A stretch of DNA of 64,000 bases from Flavobacterium phragmitis. Lineage in GTDB: Bacteria; Bacteroidota; Bacteroidia; Flavobacteriales; Flavobacteriaceae. Location of the stretch: assembly GCF_900112575.1 (NCBI RefSeq), contig NZ_FOMH01000006.1, forward strand, positions 309,533 through 373,532, read 5' to 3'. This document shows, piece after piece, positions 1 to 10,134 of this stretch; positions within the stretch are counted from its first letter, which is position 1; each line of letters starts with the position of its first letter. The position numbers and the translations under genes are program-made. Below the pieces are notes generated by a model. The model saw only the letters and a list, made by a program, of their open reading frames with translations, was not told where the DNA came from and did not search any database.

Positions 1-954
1 AACAGCCTTGAAATTGGCGAAGAAACGAGACTAAAAGTTCAGGCTTTTGCTAAGTTTTACAACTATAAACCAAACAATATTGCTCTTAGTTTAAAAAACC
101 GAAAAACAAAGAGTATCGGCATCATTATTCCCGAAATTGTACACTACTTTTTCTCTACTGTAATCAACGGAATTGAGCAGGTTGCAAACGAATACGGATA
201 CAGTGTTGTTATTTGTGTATCAGACGATTCTTTTGATAAAGAAGTCTTAAATATGGAGATGTTAGCCAACGGAAGTATCGATGGATTTATCATGTCACTT
301 TCCAAAGAAACTCAGTTTAAAGGCGACTTTCATCATATAACAGAAGTTATCAATCAAGGGATGCCGGTTGTGATGTTTGACCGTGTTACGAACGATATAT
401 TATGTGACAAAGTAATTATTGATGATAAATCTGCAGCGTATGAAGCCGTTCAGAGTTTAATTGACAGCGGACGTAAAAAAATTGCACTCGTAACTACAGT
501 TGATTATGTAAGTGTCGGGAAACTAAGAACTGATGGTTATGAAAAAGCTTTATTGGATAACGGATTACCTTTTAATGAAGATTTAATCATAAAAATTGAA
601 GATGTAGATACCTGCGAAATTACCATCAGTCAGCTCTTACATGATCGTGCTTTTGATGCTGTTTTTGCTGTAAATGAGCTTTTTGCTGTTACGATTATCA
701 AAACAGCCAATAAAATGGGATTAAAAGTTCCCGAAGATTTAGCTGTAATTGCTTTTACTGACGGAATTATCTCTAAATATTCGACTCCAACTATTACAAC
801 GGTAAGCCAGAGCGGCGAAAAAATGGGAAACAAAGCGGCTAAAATGCTTATAGAAAGAATTGAAGCCGAAGAAGATGACGACGAAGAACATAACGAGAAC
901 TATATAACAGAAGTCATAGAAACTCATCTTATAAAACGAGAATCTACTGACTAA
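1..954 (+). CDS. LacI-family transcriptional regulator (5' end outside window)
   Basis: The frame is open from base 1, so the gene begins upstream; 317 residues are visible. The first visible residues are the end of the LacI DNA-binding domain and the hinge helix (NNIALSLKNRKTKSIG, residues 25-40), followed by a complete periplasmic-binding-protein-like sensor domain starting IGIIIPEIVHYFF and including the typical ...VVMFDRV... and ...KKIALVTT... strands. The helix-turn-helix itself is mostly missing from the window. Its place directly upstream of a maltose transporter, beta-phosphoglucomutase and alpha-glucan enzymes suggests control of that cluster, probably by sensing a sugar or sugar phosphate; this is inference from context. 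Acidic C-terminal tail (EAEEDDDEEHNEN) is a small oddity. A rho-independent terminator follows. Confidence 0.95.
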   Translation, partial: NSLEIGEETRLKVQAFAKFYNYKPNNIALSLKNRKTKSIGIIIPEIVHYFFSTVINGIEQVANEYGYSVVICVSDDSFDKEVLNMEMLANGSIDGFIMSLSKETQFKGDFHHITEVINQGMPVVMFDRVTNDILCDKVIIDDKSAAYEAVQSLIDSGRKKIALVTTVDYVSVGKLRTDGYEKALLDNGLPFNEDLIIKIEDVDTCEITISQLLHDRAFDAVFAVNELFAVTIIKTANKMGLKVPEDLAVIAFTDGIISKYSTPTITTVSQSGEKMGNKAAKMLIERIEAEEDDDEEHNENYITEVIETHLIKRESTD

Positions 955-977
955 TTTTCTAAATATCAATACATTCT

Positions 978-1010
978 AAAGCCGTAAAAAATATTTATGG
1001 CTTTTTTATT
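978..1010 (+). terminator. Rho-independent terminator after the LacI-type gene
   Basis: Arms AAAGCCGTAAA (978-988) and TTTATGGCTTT (994-1004) pair with one G-U wobble around a 5-base loop, and are followed by a T run. It separates the regulator from the transporter operon. Confidence 0.75.
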
Positions 1011-1084
1011 AGCATAAATAAAAAAATAATTTATAATTTTACGCCCGTCAAGGCTTTTTAGTTTTACTTCGAAAGAAACAAAGT

Positions 1085-1117
1085 TTTGATAAGCAAAGCG
1101 CTTATCGTATAATTTTC
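1085..1117 (+). promoter_or_regulatory. Promoter with embedded LacI-type operator candidate
   Basis: TTTG at 1085-1088 is followed after 19 bases by TATAATTTTC at 1108-1117, a fair match to the Bacteroidota -33/-7 promoter (TTTG, TAnnTTTG). Between the boxes lies the inverted repeat GATAAGC-5 bases-GCTTATC (1088-1106), which contains the palindrome AAGCGCTT (1096-1103) with the central CG usual in LacI-family operators. The MFS start codon is 12 bases downstream. The likely ligand is the regulator encoded just upstream; this is inferred from position and symmetry only. Confidence 0.5.
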
Positions 1118-1128
1118 AAATTACGATA

Positions 1129-2484
1129 ATGGAAAAGCGTAAATTAAGTTTCTGGGAAATTTGGAACATGAGTTTCGGTTTCTTGGGAATACAAATGGGA
1201 TTCGCACTTCAAAATGCAAATGCCAGCAGAATTCTTCAAATTTTCGGTGCCGACGTACATGAACTCTCATGGTTTTGGATTATTGCTCCTTTAATGGGAT
1301 TAATAGTGCAGCCTATCATTGGTCATTACAGTGATAAAACCTGGGGAAGATTCGGCAGACGAAAACCTTTCTTTTTAGTGGGAGCCGTTTTAGCTTCGGT
1401 AGGATTAATTCTAATGCCGCAAGCTAACATTTTCATTTCTGTTTTACCTGCCTTATGGGTTGGAGCTGGGATGCTAATGATTATGGATGCCTCTTTCAAC
1501 ATTGCGATGGAACCTTTCAGAGCACTTGTTGGAGACAATTTAAGAACAGATCAGCGTACTGCAGGATTTAGCATCCAAACTTCTTTAATTGGTTTTGGAG
1601 CCGTAATTGGTTCTGCATTGCCATACATTCTTACGAAATATTTTAGCGTACCAAATAGCACAGTTCCTGGAAGCGTTCCATTAAACTTGACGTTATCATT
1701 TATCATTGGCGCGGCAGTTTTAATTGGTTCAATCTTGGTTACGCTATTTACAACCAAAGAGTATTCGCCAGAAGAATTGGCAAAATTTGAAGATCCTCAA
1801 AATGATGCGATTTCCGATTCTGAAGAAAAATCAAAAATTACAGACATCTTTACCGATTTTGCAAAGATGCCTGTTACAATGCGCCAATTAAGCTGGGTCC
1901 AGTTTTTCTCTTGGTTTGGGTTGTTCGGAATGTGGGTTTTTACTACTCCAGCCATCGCGCACCACATTTACGGATTGCCATTAGAAGATACTTCAAGCCA
2001 GCAATATCAAGACGCTGGTGACTGGGTCGGAATCCTGTTTGGTGTTTACAACTTAGTTTCTGCCATTGTCGCTTTGTTTTTCTTGCCTTATATCGCTAAA
2101 AAAATTGGAAGAAAAGCAACACATTCTCTTTCATTGGTTATTGGAGGAATTGGTTTAATCTCCATTTATTTCATGCCAAATGAAGACTGGGTTGTACTGC
2201 CAATGATCTTAATCGGAATTGCTTGGGCGAGTATCCTAGCAATGCCTTACGCTATTCTTGCGGGTTCAATTACACCTAAAAAAATGGGAGTTTACATGGG
2301 AATCTTCAACTTCTTTGTTGTTATTCCTCAAATTGTAAACGCTCTAATTGGTGGTCCAATTGTAAAATACCTTTACAATGGAGACGCTATTTACGCCTTA
2401 GTTACTAGTGGAGTTAGCTTTCTAATTGCTGCTGCTTTAGTATCTAAAGTGAAAGACGTAGACGACTTTACTCAAAAATCATAA
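1129..2484 (+). CDS. MFS sugar transporter, probable maltose/maltodextrin importer
   Basis: A 451-residue integral inner-membrane protein with about twelve hydrophobic segments. Motif A of the major facilitator superfamily is clear at residues 65-80 (GHYSDKTWGRFGRRKP), in the form seen in SLC45/GPH-like disaccharide transporters. A hydrophilic loop near residues 200-240 joins the two halves. It is followed after 18 bases by beta-phosphoglucomutase and then maltose phosphorylase, so the substrate is most likely maltose or short maltodextrins, carried by proton symport. The start is supported by the promoter/operator just upstream. The substrate is inferred from context; a sucrose or trehalose substrate is less likely because the phosphorylase downstream has the GH65 maltose-type motifs. 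Confidence 0.92.
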   Translation: MEKRKLSFWEIWNMSFGFLGIQMGFALQNANASRILQIFGADVHELSWFWIIAPLMGLIVQPIIGHYSDKTWGRFGRRKPFFLVGAVLASVGLILMPQANIFISVLPALWVGAGMLMIMDASFNIAMEPFRALVGDNLRTDQRTAGFSIQTSLIGFGAVIGSALPYILTKYFSVPNSTVPGSVPLNLTLSFIIGAAVLIGSILVTLFTTKEYSPEELAKFEDPQNDAISDSEEKSKITDIFTDFAKMPVTMRQLSWVQFFSWFGLFGMWVFTTPAIAHHIYGLPLEDTSSQQYQDAGDWVGILFGVYNLVSAIVALFFLPYIAKKIGRKATHSLSLVIGGIGLISIYFMPNEDWVVLPMILIGIAWASILAMPYAILAGSITPKKMGVYMGIFNFFVVIPQIVNALIGGPIVKYLYNGDAIYALVTSGVSFLIAAALVSKVKDVDDFTQKS

Positions 2485-2502
2485 TTAAGAATTTTCCATA
2501 CA

Positions 2503-3156
2503 ATGAGCAAAAAAGCATTCATCTTCGATCTTGACGGCGTGATCGTTGATACCGCTAAATACCACTTTTTAGCTTGGCAAAAAATTGCCAAATCGTTAAA
2601 TATAAATTTTACACACGAAGACAACGAACTTTTAAAAGGCGTAAGCCGCGTTCGTTCCTTAGATATTATACTTGGATTAGGAAATGTTCAGGCTTCTCAG
2701 GAAGACAAAGACAAATGGTTAATCCAAAAAAACGAAGATTATTTATCTTATTTAGTTGACATGGATGAAAGTGAGATTCTTCCAGGGGTTTTAAAAATTC
2801 TAAAATTATTAAAAGAGAAAAATCAAGGAATTGCATTGGGCTCAGCGAGTAAAAATGCAAGACCAATTCTAGAAAAAACAGGAGTTCTATCTTACTTCGA
2901 TGTTATTGTTGACGGAAACGATGTCAGCAATGCAAAACCAGACCCTGAAGTATTCTTAAAAGCGGCTCAATTATTAAACATTGATCCAAAAAATTCAATT
3001 GTATTTGAAGATTCTGTTGCCGGAATTCAGGCAGCAAATATTGCAGAAATGGTAAGTGTGGGAATTGGTGAGGAAACAATTTTACATGAAGCTGACTATA
3101 TTTTTAAAGATTTTACCCAAATCACAGCAGACTTTATAGAAAAATTAATCAATTAG
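2503..3156 (+). CDS. pgmB: beta-phosphoglucomutase
   Basis: HAD-superfamily enzyme of 217 residues that converts beta-glucose 1-phosphate, the product of maltose phosphorylase, to glucose 6-phosphate in the cytoplasm. Motif I DLDGVIVDT starts at D9 (nucleophile D9, acid/base D11); the cap loop KGVSRVRSL (46-54) matches the substrate loop of known beta-phosphoglucomutases; motif II SASKNA is at 114-119, the motif III lysine at K145 (AKPDPEVF) and motif IV is FEDSVAGIQAA (168-178). All catalytic residues are present and the length is normal. It lies between the transporter and the GH65 phosphorylase, which is the standard partner arrangement. Confidence 0.95.
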   Translation: MSKKAFIFDLDGVIVDTAKYHFLAWQKIAKSLNINFTHEDNELLKGVSRVRSLDIILGLGNVQASQEDKDKWLIQKNEDYLSYLVDMDESEILPGVLKILKLLKEKNQGIALGSASKNARPILEKTGVLSYFDVIVDGNDVSNAKPDPEVFLKAAQLLNIDPKNSIVFEDSVAGIQAANIAEMVSVGIGEETILHEADYIFKDFTQITADFIEKLIN

Positions 3157-3210
3157 AAAATGTGCCAATTAGATAATTTCTGAATCGTGCAATTATCTCA
3201 TTTTCTAATT
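3151..3210. repeat. Intergenic inverted repeat between pgmB and GH65
   Basis: AATTAGAAAATG (3151-3162) is a perfect inverted copy of CATTTTCTAATT (3199-3210); an inner pair AGATAATT (3171-3178) and AATTATCT (3191-3198) extends the stem. The left arm overlaps the pgmB stop codon. It could adjust the ratio of the two products or stabilise mRNA ends. Confidence 0.7.
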
Positions 3211-3232
3211 AACTCATTATCAAATTAAACAA

Positions 3233-5536
3233 ATGAATCAAGATTATATAAAACCAGACAATTGGTCAATTATCGAAGAAGGATTTGACGCAGAACGCGT
3301 AAAATCTTCTGAAAGTCTCTTTAGTATCGGAAACGGTGCTATGGGACAACGCGCCAATTTTGAAGAAACATACTCAGCAGAGACTTTCCAGGGAAGTTAC
3401 ATCGCTGGGATTTATTATCCAGACAAAACAAAAGTGGGCTGGTGGAAAAATGGATATCCGAAATATTTCGCCAAAGTATTAAATGCTCCAAACTGGATTG
3501 GAATTGACATTGAAATCAACGAAGAAAATCTGGATCTAAATACCTGCACCGAAGTTAGAAACTTCCGCAGAGAATTGAATATGAAAGAAGGATGGTACAA
3601 CCGTTCTTTTGAAGCAGTTTTGAAAAACGGGACTGAAATCGCGGTAAATGTTCGTCGTTTTCTTTCCTTAAATTTAGATGAAGCCGGAATTATTAAATAC
3701 GATATTACACCTTTAAACAAGGATGCAAAAATCGTTTACAAACCTTATGTTGACGCTGGAGTAACCAATGAAGATGCGAACTGGGAAGAAAAATTCTGGG
3801 AACCGCTTGAAGTAAAAAAAGGCACAAACGAAGCTTTTGTAACCGCACAAACGTTCAAAACGCATTTTAAGGTTACGACTTTCATGCACAATACGATTTT
3901 GGCAAACGGAGAAAACATCAATGTTTCGCCATCAACAATCGATTCAACAATCGATAAAGTTCAGTACACTTACGGAACTATTATCGCAAAAGGACAAACT
4001 TCATCTATCCAAAAAATTGGAGGTTATACAGTTTCTTTAAATCACGAAAATACTTTGGCTGGAGCCGAAAAAGTAATCAAATCTGCTGTTGCTTTAGGTT
4101 ACGAAACCTTGCTTCAAAACCAAATTGAAGCTTGGGCAAAAATCTGGGAAATGTCAGATATTACAATCGAAGGCGATATAAAAGCACAACAGGGAATTCG
4201 TTTCAATATTTTCCAATTAAACCAAACGTATTCAGGAAAAGATTCTCGTTTAAATATTGGTCCAAAAGGTTTCACCGGAGAAAAATACGGCGGATCTACT
4301 TATTGGGACACTGAGGCATATTGTATTCCGTTTTACATGGCTACAAAAGACCAGCAGGTTGCGAGAAACTTGTTGACGTATCGTTACAATCAATTGGACA
4401 AAGCGATTGAAAATGCTAAAGACAATTTAGGTTTCAAGAACGGTGCAGCTTTGTATCCGATGGTTACCATGAATGGTGAAGAATGTCACAACGAATGGGA
4501 AATCACACACGAAGAAATTCACAGAAATGGTGCGATTGCTTTTGCGATTTACAACTACAACCGTTACACGGGCGATTACTCTTATATTCCAGAAAAAGGT
4601 TTAGAAGTTTTAATCGGAATTGCGCGTTTCTGGCACCAAAGAGCTTCTTTCTCAAAAGATAAAAATCAATATGTGATCTTGGGAGTTACAGGTCCAAACG
4701 AATACGAAAACAACATCAACAATAATTTCTACACCAATTATATTGCAAAGTGGTGTATTGATTTTGCTGCGGAACAAATCGAAAAAGTAGCTTCAGAATA
4801 TCCTGCAGACCATAAAAGAGTTCTTGAAAAAGTTAGCCTTTCGGCGAATGAAATTCAGGAATGGAAAAAAGTAGCTAACAACATGTATTTCCCTATTTCT
4901 GAAGAACTTGGAATTTATTTACAGCAAGATGGTTTCTTAGATAAAGAATTAGTTCCTGTAAAAGATTTAGATAAATCACAGCGACCAATCAACCAAAAAT
5001 GGTCTTGGGACCGTGTGTTGCGTTCGCCATACATCAAACAGGCTGACGTTTTACAAGGTTTCTATTTCTTCGAAGATCATTTTTCGAAAGAAGAATTAAA
5101 ACGCAACTTCGAATTTTATGAATCATTTACCGTTCACGAAAGTTCGCTTTCGCCTTGCGTTCACTCGATTCAAGCTGCAGCTTTAGATAAAATGGATATG
5201 GCTTATACCTTTTATTTAAGAACTTCTCGTTTGGATTTGGATGATTACAATAAAGAAGTAGAAGAAGGTTGTCATATCACGTCAATGGCCGGTACATGGA
5301 TGAGTATCGTAGAAGGTTTTGGAGGAATGCGTGTGAAAAATGATCAGCTTCATTTCTCTCCAAAAATTCCAAAAGAATGGAAAGGTTATTCGTTTAAAAT
5401 CAATTTCAGAAACCAAATTTTGAAAGTGGCTGTAAATCATAACGAAACAACATTTACTGTAGATGGCGATCAAGATTTAACAATTATCGTTAACGGAAAA
5501 CCTGAAATTGCAAGTAAATTTGTACAAATAAATTAA
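3233..5536 (+). CDS. GH65 maltose phosphorylase
   Basis: A 767-residue cytoplasmic enzyme without a signal peptide. It has the GH65 layout: N-terminal beta-sandwich (about 1-270), helical linker, (alpha/alpha)6 catalytic barrel (about 320-690) and a short C-terminal beta domain. The motif NGEECHNEWEIT (414-425) carries the general-acid glutamate (E421) of inverting GH65 phosphorylases, and HESSLSP (635-641) matches the phosphate-binding segment. The reaction would be maltose plus phosphate to glucose plus beta-glucose 1-phosphate. The neighbouring beta-phosphoglucomutase takes this product. Trehalose or kojibiose phosphorylase cannot be excluded from sequence alone, but the alpha-glucan context favours maltose. 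Confidence 0.93.
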   Translation: MNQDYIKPDNWSIIEEGFDAERVKSSESLFSIGNGAMGQRANFEETYSAETFQGSYIAGIYYPDKTKVGWWKNGYPKYFAKVLNAPNWIGIDIEINEENLDLNTCTEVRNFRRELNMKEGWYNRSFEAVLKNGTEIAVNVRRFLSLNLDEAGIIKYDITPLNKDAKIVYKPYVDAGVTNEDANWEEKFWEPLEVKKGTNEAFVTAQTFKTHFKVTTFMHNTILANGENINVSPSTIDSTIDKVQYTYGTIIAKGQTSSIQKIGGYTVSLNHENTLAGAEKVIKSAVALGYETLLQNQIEAWAKIWEMSDITIEGDIKAQQGIRFNIFQLNQTYSGKDSRLNIGPKGFTGEKYGGSTYWDTEAYCIPFYMATKDQQVARNLLTYRYNQLDKAIENAKDNLGFKNGAALYPMVTMNGEECHNEWEITHEEIHRNGAIAFAIYNYNRYTGDYSYIPEKGLEVLIGIARFWHQRASFSKDKNQYVILGVTGPNEYENNINNNFYTNYIAKWCIDFAAEQIEKVASEYPADHKRVLEKVSLSANEIQEWKKVANNMYFPISEELGIYLQQDGFLDKELVPVKDLDKSQRPINQKWSWDRVLRSPYIKQADVLQGFYFFEDHFSKEELKRNFEFYESFTVHESSLSPCVHSIQAAALDKMDMAYTFYLRTSRLDLDDYNKEVEEGCHITSMAGTWMSIVEGFGGMRVKNDQLHFSPKIPKEWKGYSFKINFRNQILKVAVNHNETTFTVDGDQDLTIIVNGKPEIASKFVQIN

Positions 5537-5571
5537 TACAATAAACCATTAGGGATAATTAACTAACAATA

Positions 5572-5689
5572 GAAACATAGATTTAGAGTACTCAAAAGGC
5601 GTTTCACTTATTTAAAATAAACATAGTTGGCTATGTGAAAGAAACAGGTTTCTCTTTATTCTCTTTTTTTAAAATAAAATCTATGTTTC
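5572..5689. repeat. Nested inverted repeat upstream of GH97
   Basis: GAAACATAGATTT (5572-5584) is perfectly inverted as AAATCTATGTTTC (5677-5689). Shorter complementary words (ACATAG/CTATGT, TTTCAC/GTGAAA) lie inside. The 211-base gap between the GH65 and GH97 genes is mostly this hairpin; any GH97 promoter would lie between 5690 and 5748. Confidence 0.65.
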
Positions 5690-5736
5690 TATGTGTTAAA
5701 AACAATTACACCACCAATACGTTACTATAAATTTAA

Positions 5737-7863
<2,127 letters not shown>

Positions 7864-7870
7864 CACCCTA

Positions 7871-7910
7871 AAAAGACAAGTAGTTTCCCCCAGAATTGCT
7901 TGTCTTTTTT
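7871..7910 (+). terminator. Rho-independent terminator after GH97
   Basis: AAAAGACAAG (7871-7880) pairs with CTTGTCTTTT (7899-7908), followed by a T run. Confidence 0.75.
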
Positions 7911-7929
7911 TTAATCAACATCTTTTTGT

Positions 7930-7985
7930 CACATCGAGCGGAGTCGAGATGCTACAAAGGTTCTCGACTCCGCTCGAACTGACAA
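7930..7985. repeat. Inverted repeat of the CGAGCGGAGTCGA type
   Basis: A 22-base arm at 7930-7951 and its inverted copy at 7964-7985 (20 of 22 match) share the core TCGAGCGGAGTCGAGA. The core belongs to the repeat word family also seen at 17530-17555 and, in frame, inside two coding regions (17856-17880 and 32981-33005). Confidence 0.75.
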
Positions 7986-8007
7986 TGAAGAATAATTTCT
8001 TATTACT

Positions 8008-9867
8008 ATGAAAAACCCAAAAACATCATTTATCTATAAATTAGTTCTATTGGTCTTATTGTTTTCCGCTTCCGCGAAAGCGCAGATCCAAAAAGTAGAA
8101 CCACCTTTCTGGTACGCCGGAATGAAAAATCCGGAACTTCAGATTATGTTCTACGGAAAAAATATTTCACAATACGAAGCTTCGGTTTCGAATAATGTGA
8201 CAATCAAAAATGTTGAGAAAACAGAAAACCCAAATTACCTTTTCGTAACAATTGATACAAAAGACGTAAAAGCTTCTGAACTGGTTTTCTCTTTCAAAAA
8301 CAATAATAAAGTAGCCTTTAAACAAAAATATGTTCTGAAAGAAAGAAGAGCTAATTCGGCAAACAGAAAAAGTTACGATTCATCTGATTTGATTTACTTA
8401 ATCATGCCGGATCGTTTTGCTAACGGAAATCCGAAAAATGACAGCGATGCAAATTTAACTGAAAAAGGAAACCGCGCAGAGCCGGGAGGACGTCATGGCG
8501 GTGATATCGAAGGAATTATTAAAAACCTTGATTATATTTCGTCTCTTGGTGCAACCACAATCTGGAGCACGCCTTTGTGCGAAGACAACGACAAACAGCA
8601 TTCGTATCACGGATATGCACAATCTGACGTTTACAAAATCGATCCACGTTACGGAACGAATGACGATTACGCTCGTCTTTCAGCAGAAATGCACAAAAAG
8701 AACATGAAACTGGTGATGGATTATGTGACAAATCACTGGGGAATTACACATTGGATGGTGAAAGATTTACCAACAAAATCATGGCTTAATCAATTTGAAA
8801 ACTACACACAAACACACCACAGACGTGAAGTAATTACAGATATTCACGCTTCAAAAATTGATCAGGAAGTTTGTATTGATGGATGGTTTGTACCTTCTAT
8901 GCCAGACTTGAATTTAAGAAATCCGTTAGTAGCAAAATACTTAACGCAAAATGCGATTTGGTGGATTGAATTTGCCAATCTTGACGGATTCCGAGTAGAT
9001 ACTTATAACTATTCAGATAAAACTGCGATGGCAAATTGGGCAAAATCTATTACAGATGAATACCCAAACTTTAATATTGTGGGTGAAATCTGGATGCACA
9101 ATCAGGCGAATTTAGCTTTTTGGCAGAAAGACAGTAAAATTGGTGCAATTGAAAACTACAATTCAAACCTCCCAAGTGTAATGGATTTTACGCTTCAAAG
9201 TCAGATTACTTCTGCTTTCAGTGAAGATGAACCAAACTGGGACAGCGGATTGATTAAATTCTACAACAATTTTGCAATGGATTTTCTATATCCAAACACG
9301 AATAATATTTTAGTTTTTTCAGAAAATCACGATACAGATCGTATGAACGAAAAGTTCAAATATGATTTGTCAAAATACAAACTGGCTATGACTTTATTGG
9401 CAACCGTTCGTGGAATTCCGCAGATTTATTACGGTTCAGAAATTGGAATGGGCGGAGACAAAGGCAAAGGTGACGCTGATATTCGTCAAGATTTCCCTGG
9501 CGGATGGGCTGGCGACAAAAACAATGCTTTTACGGCAGCAGGAAGAACGACTCAACAAGCTTCTTTCTTTGATTTCAGCTCAAAATTATTCAATTGGAGA
9601 AAATCAAATGAAGTAATTCACACAGGAAAAATGACGCATTATATTCCGGAAAACAATACTTATGTGTATTTCAGATATAATGACGCCAAAACCGTAATGG
9701 TAGTTTTCAATAACAATGCAAAAGAACAAGTTGTAAAAACAGCTCGTTTCAAAGAAAACATCAAAAACTTTAAATCAGGAAAAGATGTTATCACAGGTAA
9801 AACATTTGATTTAGCTACTGAAATCACTTTAGAACCAAAATCAGCTTTGGTTTTAGAATTGGAATAA
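8008..9867 (+). CDS. GH13 cyclomaltodextrinase/neopullulanase-type enzyme (SusA-like)
   Basis: A 619-residue exported protein with a signal peptide ending near AKA-Q (about residue 26). An N-terminal beta domain (about 30-120) of the maltodextrinase type precedes the GH13 barrel. The GH13 signature regions are all present: MDYVTNHWG (region I), GFRVDTYNY with nucleophile D331 (II), VGEIW with acid/base E360 (III) and ENHDTD with D442 (IV); the GGDIEGI motif precedes the first. A C-terminal beta domain ends the protein. It would hydrolyse malto-oligosaccharides, cyclodextrins or pullulan in the periplasm, feeding the GH97 enzyme and the transporter. The exact specificity is inferred. Confidence 0.92.
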   Translation: MKNPKTSFIYKLVLLVLLFSASAKAQIQKVEPPFWYAGMKNPELQIMFYGKNISQYEASVSNNVTIKNVEKTENPNYLFVTIDTKDVKASELVFSFKNNNKVAFKQKYVLKERRANSANRKSYDSSDLIYLIMPDRFANGNPKNDSDANLTEKGNRAEPGGRHGGDIEGIIKNLDYISSLGATTIWSTPLCEDNDKQHSYHGYAQSDVYKIDPRYGTNDDYARLSAEMHKKNMKLVMDYVTNHWGITHWMVKDLPTKSWLNQFENYTQTHHRREVITDIHASKIDQEVCIDGWFVPSMPDLNLRNPLVAKYLTQNAIWWIEFANLDGFRVDTYNYSDKTAMANWAKSITDEYPNFNIVGEIWMHNQANLAFWQKDSKIGAIENYNSNLPSVMDFTLQSQITSAFSEDEPNWDSGLIKFYNNFAMDFLYPNTNNILVFSENHDTDRMNEKFKYDLSKYKLAMTLLATVRGIPQIYYGSEIGMGGDKGKGDADIRQDFPGGWAGDKNNAFTAAGRTTQQASFFDFSSKLFNWRKSNEVIHTGKMTHYIPENNTYVYFRYNDAKTVMVVFNNNAKEQVVKTARFKENIKNFKSGKDVITGKTFDLATEITLEPKSALVLELE

Positions 9868-9877
9868 AAATATTTTT

Positions 9878-10107
9878 TCTCTCGCAGATTGAGCAGATTG
9901 AGCAGATTGAGCAGATAATTAAAAAAAATCTGCCGAATCTGCGAGATCTGCGAGAGACATTTTTTTTCCGCCACGAATTCACGAATTATTTTTTGACAAT
10001 CTTTGAGAATAAAATTCGTGAATTCGTGGCTATTTTTTTTTTAGCACAAAGTATTTCACGAATTATTTTTGACAATCTTTAAGAATAAAAATTCGTGAAT
10101 TCGTGGC
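9878..10107. repeat. Cluster of three intergenic hairpin repeats
   Basis: This gap between the two GH13 genes has no gene. It holds (a) a CTCGCAGATT/AATCTGCGAG hairpin at about 9878-9958 that includes three tandem copies of the 9-mer GCAGATTGA; (b) a perfect 18-base inverted repeat GCCACGAATTCACGAATT (9970-9987) and its complement (10013-10030); (c) a second, shortened copy of (b) at 10057-10107 that has lost the outer half of its left arm. Copies (b) and (c) share the same loop words (GACAATCTTT). Confidence 0.85.
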
Positions 10108-10134
10108 TATTTTTTTTAAACAAAATCTTAAATA

